Source of the DNA: JBKHXU01 sp046565865
GTDB taxonomy: Bacteria; Pseudomonadota; Gammaproteobacteria; Acidiferrobacterales; Sulfurifustaceae
DNA length: 5,625 bases
Reading direction: 5' to 3'
Assembly: GCA_046565865.1 (NCBI GenBank)
Contig: JBKHXU010000155.1
Location: 1 to 5,625 of the forward strand
In this document: piece by piece, positions 1 to 5,625 of the stretch
Layout: every line of letters begins with the position of its first letter
Numbering within the stretch: position 1 is the stretch's first letter
Notes under the pieces: generated by a model
What the model saw: only the letters and a program-made list of their open reading frames with translations
The model's database searches: none
What the model was told of the DNA's origin: nothing
Program-made: the position numbers and the translations under genes

Positions 1-53
1 ACGTGCTAAAAACGCGGGCCCGGTCGGGTTGTTCGGGCAGCCCGCCCTTCGAC

Positions 54-89
54 TCTATATATAGATACTTCCCTCTACAGACTGCAGAG
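54..89. promoter_or_regulatory. Paired palindromes upstream of ilvC, candidate promoter or operator
   Basis: Two dyad-symmetric elements lie just before ilvC. Positions 54-65 are a perfect 12-base palindrome (TCTATATATAGA), an AT-rich island in GC-rich DNA that also resembles a -10 region. Positions 73-89 read CTCTACAG-A-CTGCAGAG, two 8-base arms around a single A with one mismatch, ending 11 bases before the ATG. No convincing -35 hexamer at standard spacing was found. In some proteobacteria ilvC is controlled by the LysR-type activator IlvY, so an operator is possible, but the assignment to any regulator is inference. The second palindrome could also act at the RNA level near the ribosome binding site. 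Confidence 0.35.
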
Positions 90-100
90 ACTACGACACC

Positions 101-1117
101 ATGAAGATTTTCTACGACAAAGACGCCGATCTCTCCCTCATCCGCGGCAAGAAGGTCGCGATCATCGGCTACGGTTCGCAGGGCCACGCGCATGCGCTGA
201 ACTTGAAGGACAGCGGTGTCGACGTGCGCGTCGGGCTGCGCGCGGGGTCGGCCTCGATGGAGAAGGCGAAGAAGGCGGGCGTGGTGGCAAAGCCGATCGC
301 CGAGGCTTGTTCCGAGGCCGACATTGTCATGATTCTGGCGCCGGACGAGCAGCACAAGAAGCTTTATGCCGAAAGCGTCGAGCCGAATTTGAAAAAGGGC
401 GCGGCGCTTGCGGTGGCTCACGGTTTCAGTATCCACTTCGGCTTCATCCAGCCGCGCGCTGACCTCGATGTGTTCATGATCGCGCCCAAAGGCCCCGGTC
501 ACTTGGTGCGCTCGACCTTTACGCAAGGCGGTGGTGTGCCATGTCTCATCGCTGTGAAACAGAACGCCTCCGGCAAGGCACGTGATATCGCGCTGTCGTA
601 CGCCAGCGCCATCGGCGGCGGTCGCGCAGGTGTTATCGAGACCACATTTAAGGACGAAACCGAGACCGATCTCTTCGGCGAGCAGGCGGTGTTGTGCGGC
701 GGCGCGACGCACTTGGTGCAGGCCGGTTACGAGACGCTGGTCGAGGCCGGTTATCCACCGGAGATGGCGTACTTCGAGTGCCTGCATGAGTTGAAGCTGA
801 TCGTCGATCTCATGTACGAGGGCGGCATCGCCAACATGCGTTACTCGATCTCGAACACCGCCGAGTACGGCGACTACACCCGCGGCCCGCGCGTTGTGAA
901 CGAGGCGACCAAGGCCGAGATGAAAAAGATTCTGAAGGAGATCCAATCCGGCCAGTTCGCCAAAGAATGGATGGCGGAGAACGAGACCGGCGGCAAACGC
1001 TTCGCCGAGATGCGCGCCAGTGGCGCGAAGCATCCGATTGAGGAGGTCGGCGCCAAGCTGCGCGACATGATGCCGTGGATCAAGGCCAATAAGATCGTCG
1101 ACAAGACCAGGAACTGA
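101..1117 (+). CDS. ilvC: Ketol-acid reductoisomerase, NADPH type, class I short form
   Basis: IlvC converts 2-acetolactate or 2-aceto-2-hydroxybutyrate to the 2,3-dihydroxy acid by Mg-dependent alkyl migration and NAD(P)H reduction. This is the second common step of valine, leucine and isoleucine synthesis, in the cytoplasm. The 338 residues match the short class I form. The N-terminal Rossmann domain (about 1-182) carries GYGSQGHAHALNL at 23-35. The cofactor loop GLRAGSAS (45-52) has R47, S50 and S52, the pattern expected for the NADPH 2'-phosphate. H107 lies in AHGF, and APKGPGH is at 128-134. The all-helical C-terminal domain has the metal ligands D190 and E194 (DLFGEQ), and E226 and E230 in FECLHELKLIVDLMYEGG. 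The ATG start fits the canonical N-terminus MKIFYDKDADLSLI; the Shine-Dalgarno is weak (GCAGAGA at 84-90). The gene is intact, and psd follows after 6 bases. Confidence 0.98.
   Translation: MKIFYDKDADLSLIRGKKVAIIGYGSQGHAHALNLKDSGVDVRVGLRAGSASMEKAKKAGVVAKPIAEACSEADIVMILAPDEQHKKLYAESVEPNLKKGAALAVAHGFSIHFGFIQPRADLDVFMIAPKGPGHLVRSTFTQGGGVPCLIAVKQNASGKARDIALSYASAIGGGRAGVIETTFKDETETDLFGEQAVLCGGATHLVQAGYETLVEAGYPPEMAYFECLHELKLIVDLMYEGGIANMRYSISNTAEYGDYTRGPRVVNEATKAEMKKILKEIQSGQFAKEWMAENETGGKRFAEMRASGAKHPIEEVGAKLRDMMPWIKANKIVDKTRN
1109..1113 (+). promoter_or_regulatory. Shine-Dalgarno AGGAA supporting the psd TTG start
   Basis: AGGAA lies inside the last codons of ilvC, 10 bases before the TTG at 1124. 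It is the only purine-rich ribosome-binding-like site near the psd start region. The alternative in-frame GTG at 1157 has only pyrimidine-rich DNA upstream. Confidence 0.5.
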
Positions 1118-1123
1118 TCCGTC

Positions 1124-1795
1124 TTGCCGCAGCTCACTCCGCCTTCGCCGTCCGCCGTGCGTCATCCGCTCCTCGCCCGCGAGGGCTGGGTCCACATCGG
1201 TATTGCGCTCGCCATCGCCGTCGGTGTGCATGCGTGGCTCGGTGGGTGGGCGGCGGCCCCGTTCTGGCTGCTGCTCGTCTTCATCGTGCAATTCTTCCGC
1301 GATCCGCCACGCGCGGTACCGGTCGGCGCCGGTATGGTGGTGGCGCCGGCGGATGGGCGCGTGGTCGCGGTCGGGGATATCCAGGATCCCTATCTCAAGC
1401 GGCCGGCGAAACGCGTCAGTATTTTTATGAACGTGTTCAATGTGCACGCCAACCGCACGCCGGTGGCCGGCAAAGTGATGGACGCGTGGTACCACCCCGG
1501 TAAGTTCTTCAATGCGGTGTTGGACAAGGCGTCCGAGGCCAACGAACGCAATGCGCTGTGGATCAAGACGCCGGAAGGCCACGACGTGGTCGTGGTCCAA
1601 GTTGCCGGTCTGATCGCGCGGCGTATACTTTGTTATGTCGGACGCGGCGCCGAGGTCGGGCGCGGCCAGCGCTATGGATTCATCCGTTTCGGTTCGCGCG
1701 TCGACGTGTACCTACCGGTGAACGCGCGCGTGGCGGTGGCGATTGGCGACAAGACCGTCGGCGGCAGTCAGGTCATCGCCGAATTCAGTTCCTAG
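1124..1795 (+). CDS. psd: Phosphatidylserine decarboxylase proenzyme, short type
   Basis: Psd decarboxylates phosphatidylserine to phosphatidylethanolamine at the inner membrane. It is a proenzyme that cleaves itself at a Gly-Ser bond to create a pyruvoyl group on the small subunit. The predicted 223 residues match the short bacterial family. After the family-typical HPLLAREGW (14-22), a hydrophobic stretch at about 24-58 looks like one or two membrane segments. VAPADGRV (73-80) carries the conserved Asp77. VFNVHANR (104-111) carries His108. RFGSRVDVYLP (188-198) contains the likely cleavage site G190-S191, leaving an alpha chain of about 33 residues. The start is probably TTG at 1124; GTG at 1157 is the alternative and would keep every conserved motif. 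The gene is in the same frame as ilvC, with only the ilvC stop and 6 bases between. It precedes pssA, whose product supplies its substrate. Confidence 0.94.
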   Translation: MPQLTPPSPSAVRHPLLAREGWVHIGIALAIAVGVHAWLGGWAAAPFWLLLVFIVQFFRDPPRAVPVGAGMVVAPADGRVVAVGDIQDPYLKRPAKRVSIFMNVFNVHANRTPVAGKVMDAWYHPGKFFNAVLDKASEANERNALWIKTPEGHDVVVVQVAGLIARRILCYVGRGAEVGRGQRYGFIRFGSRVDVYLPVNARVAVAIGDKTVGGSQVIAEFSS

Positions 1796-1806
1796 CCTCG
1801 TTTCAC

Positions 1807-1820
1807 CCGCGCAAGCGCGG
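1807..1820. repeat. Short perfect inverted repeat in the psd-pssA spacer, REP-like
   Basis: CCGCGC-AA-GCGCGG is a perfect 6+6 inverted repeat in the 41-base gap between psd and pssA; as RNA it would more likely form five pairs with a 4-base loop. The core is reminiscent of widespread proteobacterial intergenic repeats of the type CCCGCG-AA-GCGGG. Membership of a repeat family is inference, as only one copy is present here. No T-run follows, so it is unlikely to be a terminator. It ends 5 bases before the pssA Shine-Dalgarno. Confidence 0.45.
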
Positions 1821-1825
1821 ATCAC

Positions 1826-1830
1826 GGAGG
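1826..1830 (+). promoter_or_regulatory. Strong Shine-Dalgarno GGAGG that fixes the pssA start
   Basis: GGAGG ends 6 bases before ATG 1837. It settles the choice of start, because the same open frame continues upstream through psd sequence in another frame. Confidence 0.85.
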
Positions 1831-1836
1831 TCGCTG

Positions 1837-2628
1837 ATGACATCCCCTGCCAAACCCGAAGAACCCCTTGAGACCGAGGCGGCGAGCGAACGCCAGCGAC
1901 GCAAGGGCATTTACATCCTCCCTAGCCTGTTCACCACCGCGAGTCTGTTCGCGGCGTTCTATGCGATCGTGCAGGCGATGAACGGAAATTTCGAAGCCGC
2001 GCCGATCGCCATTTTCATTTCCATGATCCTCGATACCCTCGACGGCCGCGTCGCGCGCCTGACGCATACCGAGAGCGACTTTGGATTCCACTACGACAGC
2101 CTGGTCGACATGGTCGCATTCGGTCTCGCGCCGGCGCTGGTCATATACGAATGGGCGCTGGCCGGCATGGGCAAGCTCGGCTGGCTCGCGGCGTTCGTGT
2201 ACACGGCCGGCGCCGGGTTGCGGCTGGCGCGCTTCAATACGCTGGCCGGCGTGGCCCAGGACAAGCGGTATTTCCGTGGATTGCCGAGCCCGTCGGCGGC
2301 AGCGCTGGTGGCGGGTTTCGTGTGGGTGCTGCACAGCATCGGCGTGCCGGGGCGCGATATCAGCATCCTGGCGCTGCTCATCACGGTGCTGTCCGGAGTG
2401 CTAATGGTAAGCAACGTCCGTTATCGTAGTTTCAAGGATTTGAACCTGCGCGGGCGCGTGCCGTTTGTGGCGATACTGGTGGTTCCGCTGGTGTTCGTGC
2501 TGGTCTTTCTCGATCCGCCGCAGGTGCTGTTTGCCGTCTTCCTGGCCTATGCCGTCTCGGGCCCGGCCGCCATGGCGGTGCGCCTGTTCCGGCGTCCGGA
2601 TCAAGCGCCGGTCGATCGCCATCCGTAG
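1837..2628 (+). CDS. pssA: CDP-diacylglycerol--serine O-phosphatidyltransferase, CDP-alcohol transferase type
   Basis: PssA joins serine to CDP-diacylglycerol, giving phosphatidylserine and CMP, the step before Psd. The 263-residue product has the full CDP-alcohol phosphotransferase signature D-G-x2-A-R-x8-G-x3-D-x3-D: D69-G70, A73-R74, G83, D87 and D91, with the preceding D66. It is therefore the integral-membrane type, unlike the phospholipase-D-like E. coli PssA. About seven or eight hydrophobic segments are visible, roughly 30-48, 53-65, 94-107, 114-131, 153-168, 176-192, 208-226 and 228-246. The N-terminal 24 residues are charged and probably cytoplasmic, and the tail after 250 is Arg/Pro-rich. 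The motifs GLPSPSAA (148-155) and MVSNVRYRSFK (190-200) agree with bacterial PssA proteins. The start was chosen for the GGAGG 6 bases upstream. Phosphatidylglycerophosphate synthase shares the fold, but the psd neighbour and these motifs favour PssA. Confidence 0.94.
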   Translation: MTSPAKPEEPLETEAASERQRRKGIYILPSLFTTASLFAAFYAIVQAMNGNFEAAPIAIFISMILDTLDGRVARLTHTESDFGFHYDSLVDMVAFGLAPALVIYEWALAGMGKLGWLAAFVYTAGAGLRLARFNTLAGVAQDKRYFRGLPSPSAAALVAGFVWVLHSIGVPGRDISILALLITVLSGVLMVSNVRYRSFKDLNLRGRVPFVAILVVPLVFVLVFLDPPQVLFAVFLAYAVSGPAAMAVRLFRRPDQAPVDRHP

Positions 2629-2643
2629 GCAACTAAGAAGACC

Positions 2644-2680
2644 CCCCTCCCATTCCCTGCTCGCTTTGCGGGGGGAGGGG
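2644..2680. repeat. GC-rich hairpin after pssA, repeat-like or weak terminator
   Basis: CCCCTCCC (2644-2651) pairs perfectly with GGGAGGGG (2673-2680), 8 base pairs around a loop of about 21 bases, starting 15 bases after the pssA stop. No T-run follows on the plus strand, so it is not a canonical intrinsic terminator, although it could block 3' exonucleases. The pattern of C-rich arm, TTTGCGG-type centre and GGGAGGGG arm recalls dispersed CCCTC...GAGGG intergenic repeats seen in many proteobacteria. That relationship is inference. Confidence 0.45.
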
Positions 2681-2688
2681 CTGCGGGG

Positions 2689-2716
2689 CATTCATTTCAC
2701 GCGGCGATTCGATTAA
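2689..2716 (+). promoter_or_regulatory. AT-richer segment, weak candidate promoter for the leuL-leuA transcript
   Basis: This stretch is clearly richer in A and T than its flanks. CATTCA (2689-2694) and GATTAA (2711-2716) are spaced by 16 bases, but both match the sigma-70 consensus poorly. A start point downstream of 2716 would leave almost no untranslated region before the leader ATG at 2726. The leader would then be nearly leaderless, or the real promoter lies further upstream. Confidence 0.25.
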
Positions 2717-2725
2717 GCTTTGCAC

Positions 2726-2815
2726 ATGACTTCGCCGTATTACTCGTCTGCGTTTTTCTCCACCGCCGCTTCCGCCCCGGCGCGCCTGCTCGCGCTTCTG
2801 CTGCTGCGCCGCTAG
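2726..2815 (+). CDS. leuL: Leucine-rich leader peptide upstream of leuA (attenuator peptide)
   Basis: A 29-codon ORF runs from ATG 2726 to TAG 2813-2815, about 100 bases before leuA. Residues 20-29 read RLLALLLLRR, with six leucine codons in seven positions (CTG CTC GCG CTT CTG CTG CTG) directly before Arg-Arg-stop. The first part contains Tyr-Tyr (5-6), Phe-Phe (10-11) and Ala/Ser-rich residues. Leader peptides with runs of the cognate amino acid next to leucine operons are established attenuation sensors in proteobacteria. The Leu run, its position and the downstream RNA structures make that role the best explanation. No clear Shine-Dalgarno precedes the ATG; an in-frame TTG at 2720 is the alternative start. 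The peptide is probably a regulatory by-product without its own activity. Confidence 0.8.
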   Translation: MTSPYYSSAFFSTAASAPARLLALLLLRR

Positions 2816-2918
2816 GCGCCCAATACGATTCCTGGCGAGGAAATAATACGCACCTAACCCCGAATACCCACCGACGCCACCCACGCGGTGCGCGTCGCAT
2901 AACGGCAGAGAGCAGGTT

Positions 2919-2921
<3 letters not shown>
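2806..2921 (+). promoter_or_regulatory. leuA leader RNA with alternative hairpins (candidate leucine attenuator)
   Basis: Downstream of the Leu codons, 2872-2881 (CGACGCCACC) pairs with 2887-2890 (GGTG) and 2892-2897 (GCGTCG), giving 10 base pairs with a one-base bulge and a 5-base loop. In competition, 2806-2812 (GCGCCGC, from the last Leu codon through both Arg codons) can pair with 2885-2891 (GCGGTGC), seven pairs including one G-U. That would break the hairpin. A small hairpin 2806-2810/2815-2819 spans the leader stop codon. CATAAC (2898-2903) pairs with GTTATG (2916-2921), which includes the leuA start codon. The region 2849-2884 is C-rich and G-poor, as in Rho loading sites. No U-run follows any hairpin. 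The pairings are seen in the sequence; the regulatory logic is inferred. Confidence 0.6.
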
Positions 2922-4462
<1,541 letters not shown>

Positions 4463-4466
<4 letters not shown>

Positions 4467-4675
4467 CGCTTCTCGGGTTTGGTGGCCTCGTGCAGCTTCT
4501 CCCGCGCGCCTTCGACGATCGACTCGGCCTTATCCTTTACGGTTTGGCCGAGATCGCGCTTGGCGAACGGGTTGCTCCATAGCGGCTGTTCGCGGCCATA
4601 GTTGATGCCCAGCATGAAGGCGATCACGCCGCCGATGATGAGACCTACGATGAAGCTTTTTGCGCGCCCGGCCAT
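4463..4675 (-). CDS. Small single-pass membrane protein, unrecognised
   Basis: The gene encodes 70 residues, MAGRAKSFIVGLIIGGVIAF onward. One hydrophobic segment (about 8-25) has glycine spacing of the GxxxG kind (G11, G15, G16). A tryptophan- and charge-containing linker follows (about 27-40), then a highly charged, probably helical tail (about 41-70) rich in K, E, D and R. The layout, one N-terminal membrane helix and a charged helix, recalls small YtxH-like envelope or stress proteins, but I do not recognise a family. The start is well supported: AGGAG lies 7 bases before the ATG, and a sigma-70-like promoter lies just upstream. Its TAG stop overlaps the leuA TAA on the opposite strand. 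The function is unknown. Confidence 0.78.
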
Positions 4676-4682
4676 AACGATG

Positions 4683-4687
4683 CTCCT
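4683..4687 (-). promoter_or_regulatory. Shine-Dalgarno AGGAG for the small membrane-protein gene
   Basis: Read on the minus strand, AGGAG sits 7 bases before ATG at 4675. It decides this start over the longer open frame that extends upstream, which would place both the promoter and the ribosome site inside coding sequence. Confidence 0.8.
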
Positions 4688-4703
4688 AATGGGTTCTGGT
4701 AAA

Positions 4704-4731
4704 ACTATAGAGCCGAATTCGTAGCTCGCAA
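4704..4731 (-). promoter_or_regulatory. Sigma-70-like promoter for the small membrane-protein gene
   Basis: On the minus strand, TTGCGA (4731-4726) and TATAGT (4709-4704) are spaced by 16 bases. They match the consensus hexamers at four and five of six positions. A start point around 4697 would give a 5' untranslated region of about 20 bases containing the AGGAG site. Confidence 0.6.
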
Positions 4732-4771
4732 TAACCCGCAAAGCCAGCCGAGCGTCCGGCCGCGGCACCCT

Positions 4772-4799
4772 TTTGCCGGTAGCCGCATGTCGCTATGCT
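4772..4799 (+). promoter_or_regulatory. Candidate promoter for the uracil-DNA glycosylase gene
   Basis: TATGCT (4794-4799) matches four of six -10 positions. TTTGCC (4772-4777) precedes it with a 16-base spacer but is a poor -35; TTGCCG (4773-4778) matches better but leaves only 15 bases. A start point near 4806 would put the possible ATG at 4787 upstream of the transcript, favouring ATG 4826 or 4835 as the true start. Confidence 0.35.
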
Positions 4800-4825
4800 T
4801 GAATGGTGAGCGACACAATGGTGCG

Positions 4826-5512
4826 ATGATTTCGATGGATTTTCGGCGCGGCTATCTGGATGCACTGGGCGTGACAGTGTGGGAGCGGCGCGAACCGCGG
4901 GCGATCGCGAGTATCGGCGTCGCGCCCACTGCCGAGCCGAGTGTGCTCGATGCGGATGACGCGGGACCATGGAGCGTGCTCGCACAAACGGTATCGCGCT
5001 GCACCCAATGCAAGCTGCATTCGACCCGCACTCAAACCGTGTTCGGCGTCGGTAATCGCCGCGCGGCGTGGCTGTTCGTCGGCGAGGCGCCGGGCGCGGA
5101 TGAAGATCGTCAAGGCGAGCCGTTTGTCGGGCGCGCGGGGCAGTTGTTGAACGCGATGCTGTTCGCGTTGGGTCTCAAGCGCGAAGAGGTCTACATCGCG
5201 AACGTGCTCAAATGCCGCCCGCCGGGCAACCGCGATCCGCAGCCGGACGAAGTGGAAAAGTGCGAGCCGTTTTTGATTCAGCAGATCGAGCTCATCCGCC
5301 CCAAGCTCATCGTCGCGCTCGGCCGCCACGCCGCGCACAGTTTGCTCAAGACCGAGGCGCCACTGTCGAAGCTGCGGGGTCAACGGCTGAGCTATCGCGG
5401 TACGCCGCTCGTCATCACGTACCATCCCGCGTACCTGCTGCGCAGCCCCGCGGACAAACGCCGCGCCTGGGACGATTTGTGTCTCGCGCGCACGATCGCG
5501 GAGGCGACGTGA
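4826..5512 (+). CDS. Uracil-DNA glycosylase, family 4, iron-sulfur type
   Basis: The enzyme removes uracil from DNA and so starts base-excision repair. Numbered from ATG 4826 (228 residues), the four cysteines expected to hold a [4Fe-4S] cluster are C59 and C62 (CTQC), C130 (LKCRPPGNRDP) and C146 (EKCEPF). Motif A is GEAPGADED with GEPFVGRAGQLL (about 86-108). Motif B is HPAYLLR (200-206). KCRPPGNRDP is typical of this family. The N-terminal YLDALGVTVW matches gammaproteobacterial and betaproteobacterial homologues, whose first residues lie close to this start. ATG 4835 is equally plausible and ATG 4787 less so; none has a convincing Shine-Dalgarno. A linker at about 22-45 looks disordered and variable. 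The stop overlaps the rimI start by 4 bases (GTGA), so the two are probably co-transcribed. Confidence 0.93.
   Translation: MISMDFRRGYLDALGVTVWERREPRAIASIGVAPTAEPSVLDADDAGPWSVLAQTVSRCTQCKLHSTRTQTVFGVGNRRAAWLFVGEAPGADEDRQGEPFVGRAGQLLNAMLFALGLKREEVYIANVLKCRPPGNRDPQPDEVEKCEPFLIQQIELIRPKLIVALGRHAAHSLLKTEAPLSKLRGQRLSYRGTPLVITYHPAYLLRSPADKRRAWDDLCLARTIAEAT
5500..5504 (+). promoter_or_regulatory. Shine-Dalgarno GGAGG for rimI inside the end of the glycosylase gene
   Basis: GGAGG ends 4 bases before GTG 5509. This supports the GTG start, which overlaps the upstream stop, over the in-frame ATG at 5551. Confidence 0.65.
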
Positions 5513-5625
5513 GCGCGGTCGTCTCCGTCACTGAACCGCGCCTGCGGCCGATGCAGGAGGCGGACGTCGCCGCGGTATTGGAGAACGAGCGCGCCGCCTA
5601 TGAGTTCCCTTGGACGCGCGCGATC
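5509..5625 (+). CDS. rimI: Ribosomal protein S18 N-alanine acetyltransferase, 5' part only
   Basis: Only the first 39 codons are in the window, and the frame is open to the end. RimI is a GNAT-fold enzyme that acetylates the N-terminal alanine of ribosomal protein S18 from acetyl-CoA. The visible part, RLRPMQEADVAAVLENERAA followed by YEFPWTRAI, matches the RimI N-terminus. In particular it has the R-P-M-x-x-x-D-x-x-x-V-x-x-x-E beginning and the aromatic-x-x-PW segment. The acetyl-CoA binding motif would lie beyond the window. The GTG start overlaps the glycosylase TGA (GTGA, 5509-5512) and has a GGAGG upstream. The adjacency of rimI to a family 4 uracil-DNA glycosylase gene is common in proteobacteria, often with tsaB nearby, and supports the call. 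Confidence 0.85.
   Translation, partial: MSAVVSVTEPRLRPMQEADVAAVLENERAAYEFPWTRAI

Noticed and set aside
14..45. GCGGGC/GCCCGC inverted repeat as an intrinsic terminator
   Set aside because: There are only six pairs around a 20-base loop and no T-run follows, so chance pairing in GC-rich DNA is likely.
1..100. Possible 3' end of ilvN or another gene at the left edge
   Set aside because: A TAA at 7-9 could end an upstream gene, and ilvN often precedes ilvC, but two codons are not enough to identify anything.
1558..1836. Upstream extension of the pssA frame by 93 codons
   Set aside because: It overlaps the conserved 3' part of psd in another frame, and its composition is Arg/Gly-rich. GGAGG places the true start at 1837.
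4676..4768. Extended N-terminus (31 residues) of the small minus-strand membrane protein
   Set aside because: The extension would run through the promoter-like elements and the AGGAG, and ATG 4675 has ideal spacing to that site.
4763..4778. CGGCA/TGCCG hairpin in the divergent intergenic region
   Set aside because: Its five-pair stem overlaps the candidate -35 region, no T-run follows, and no gene ends nearby, so there is no support for a terminator or regulator role.
4793..5425. Minus-strand open frame opposite the uracil-DNA glycosylase gene
   Set aside because: It is the antisense shadow of a well-supported gene, with Arg/Ala/Leu-rich composition and no motif.

Overview
The window is GC-rich (roughly 60-65% by eye), densely coding bacterial chromosome. 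Gene order and protein types (class I short KARI, short Psd, CDP-alcohol-type PssA, long-form LeuA of about 515 residues, family 4 uracil-DNA glycosylase next to rimI) point to a proteobacterium (Pseudomonadota), most likely gamma or beta. I cannot name the genus. No mobile element, tRNA, rRNA or CRISPR array is visible.

Layout. Positions 1-100 are a non-coding upstream region with two DNA palindromes. ilvC (101-1117, ketol-acid reductoisomerase) follows, then psd (1124-1795, phosphatidylserine decarboxylase proenzyme, probable TTG start) and pssA (1837-2628, CDP-diacylglycerol--serine O-phosphatidyltransferase). These three are tightly packed on the plus strand. The 290-base gap 2629-2918 holds a GC-rich hairpin, a 29-residue leucine-rich leader peptide ORF (2726-2815, called leuL here), a C-rich stretch, a strong hairpin and a start-codon hairpin, and ends at leuA (2919-4466, 2-isopropylmalate synthase). 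leuA converges with a 70-residue membrane-protein gene on the minus strand (4463-4675), and the two stop codons interlock. A divergent intergenic region with promoter-like elements separates that small gene from a family 4 uracil-DNA glycosylase gene (about 4826-5512). Its stop overlaps the GTG start of a truncated rimI (5509 to the window end).

How the genes work together. ilvC and leuA serve branched-chain amino-acid synthesis: IlvC is shared by the valine, leucine and isoleucine routes, and LeuA commits carbon to leucine. Between them sit the two consecutive enzymes that make phosphatidylethanolamine from CDP-diacylglycerol and serine: PssA, then Psd. The last two plus-strand genes belong to a separate housekeeping unit for DNA uracil repair and acetylation of ribosomal protein S18.

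The most interesting region is the leuA leader. Its small ORF has six Leu codons in seven, followed by RNA segments that can pair in two mutually exclusive ways. This looks like leucine-responsive attenuation, but no U-tract terminator is visible. The downstream effector may therefore be Rho or translation initiation rather than a classical intrinsic terminator.
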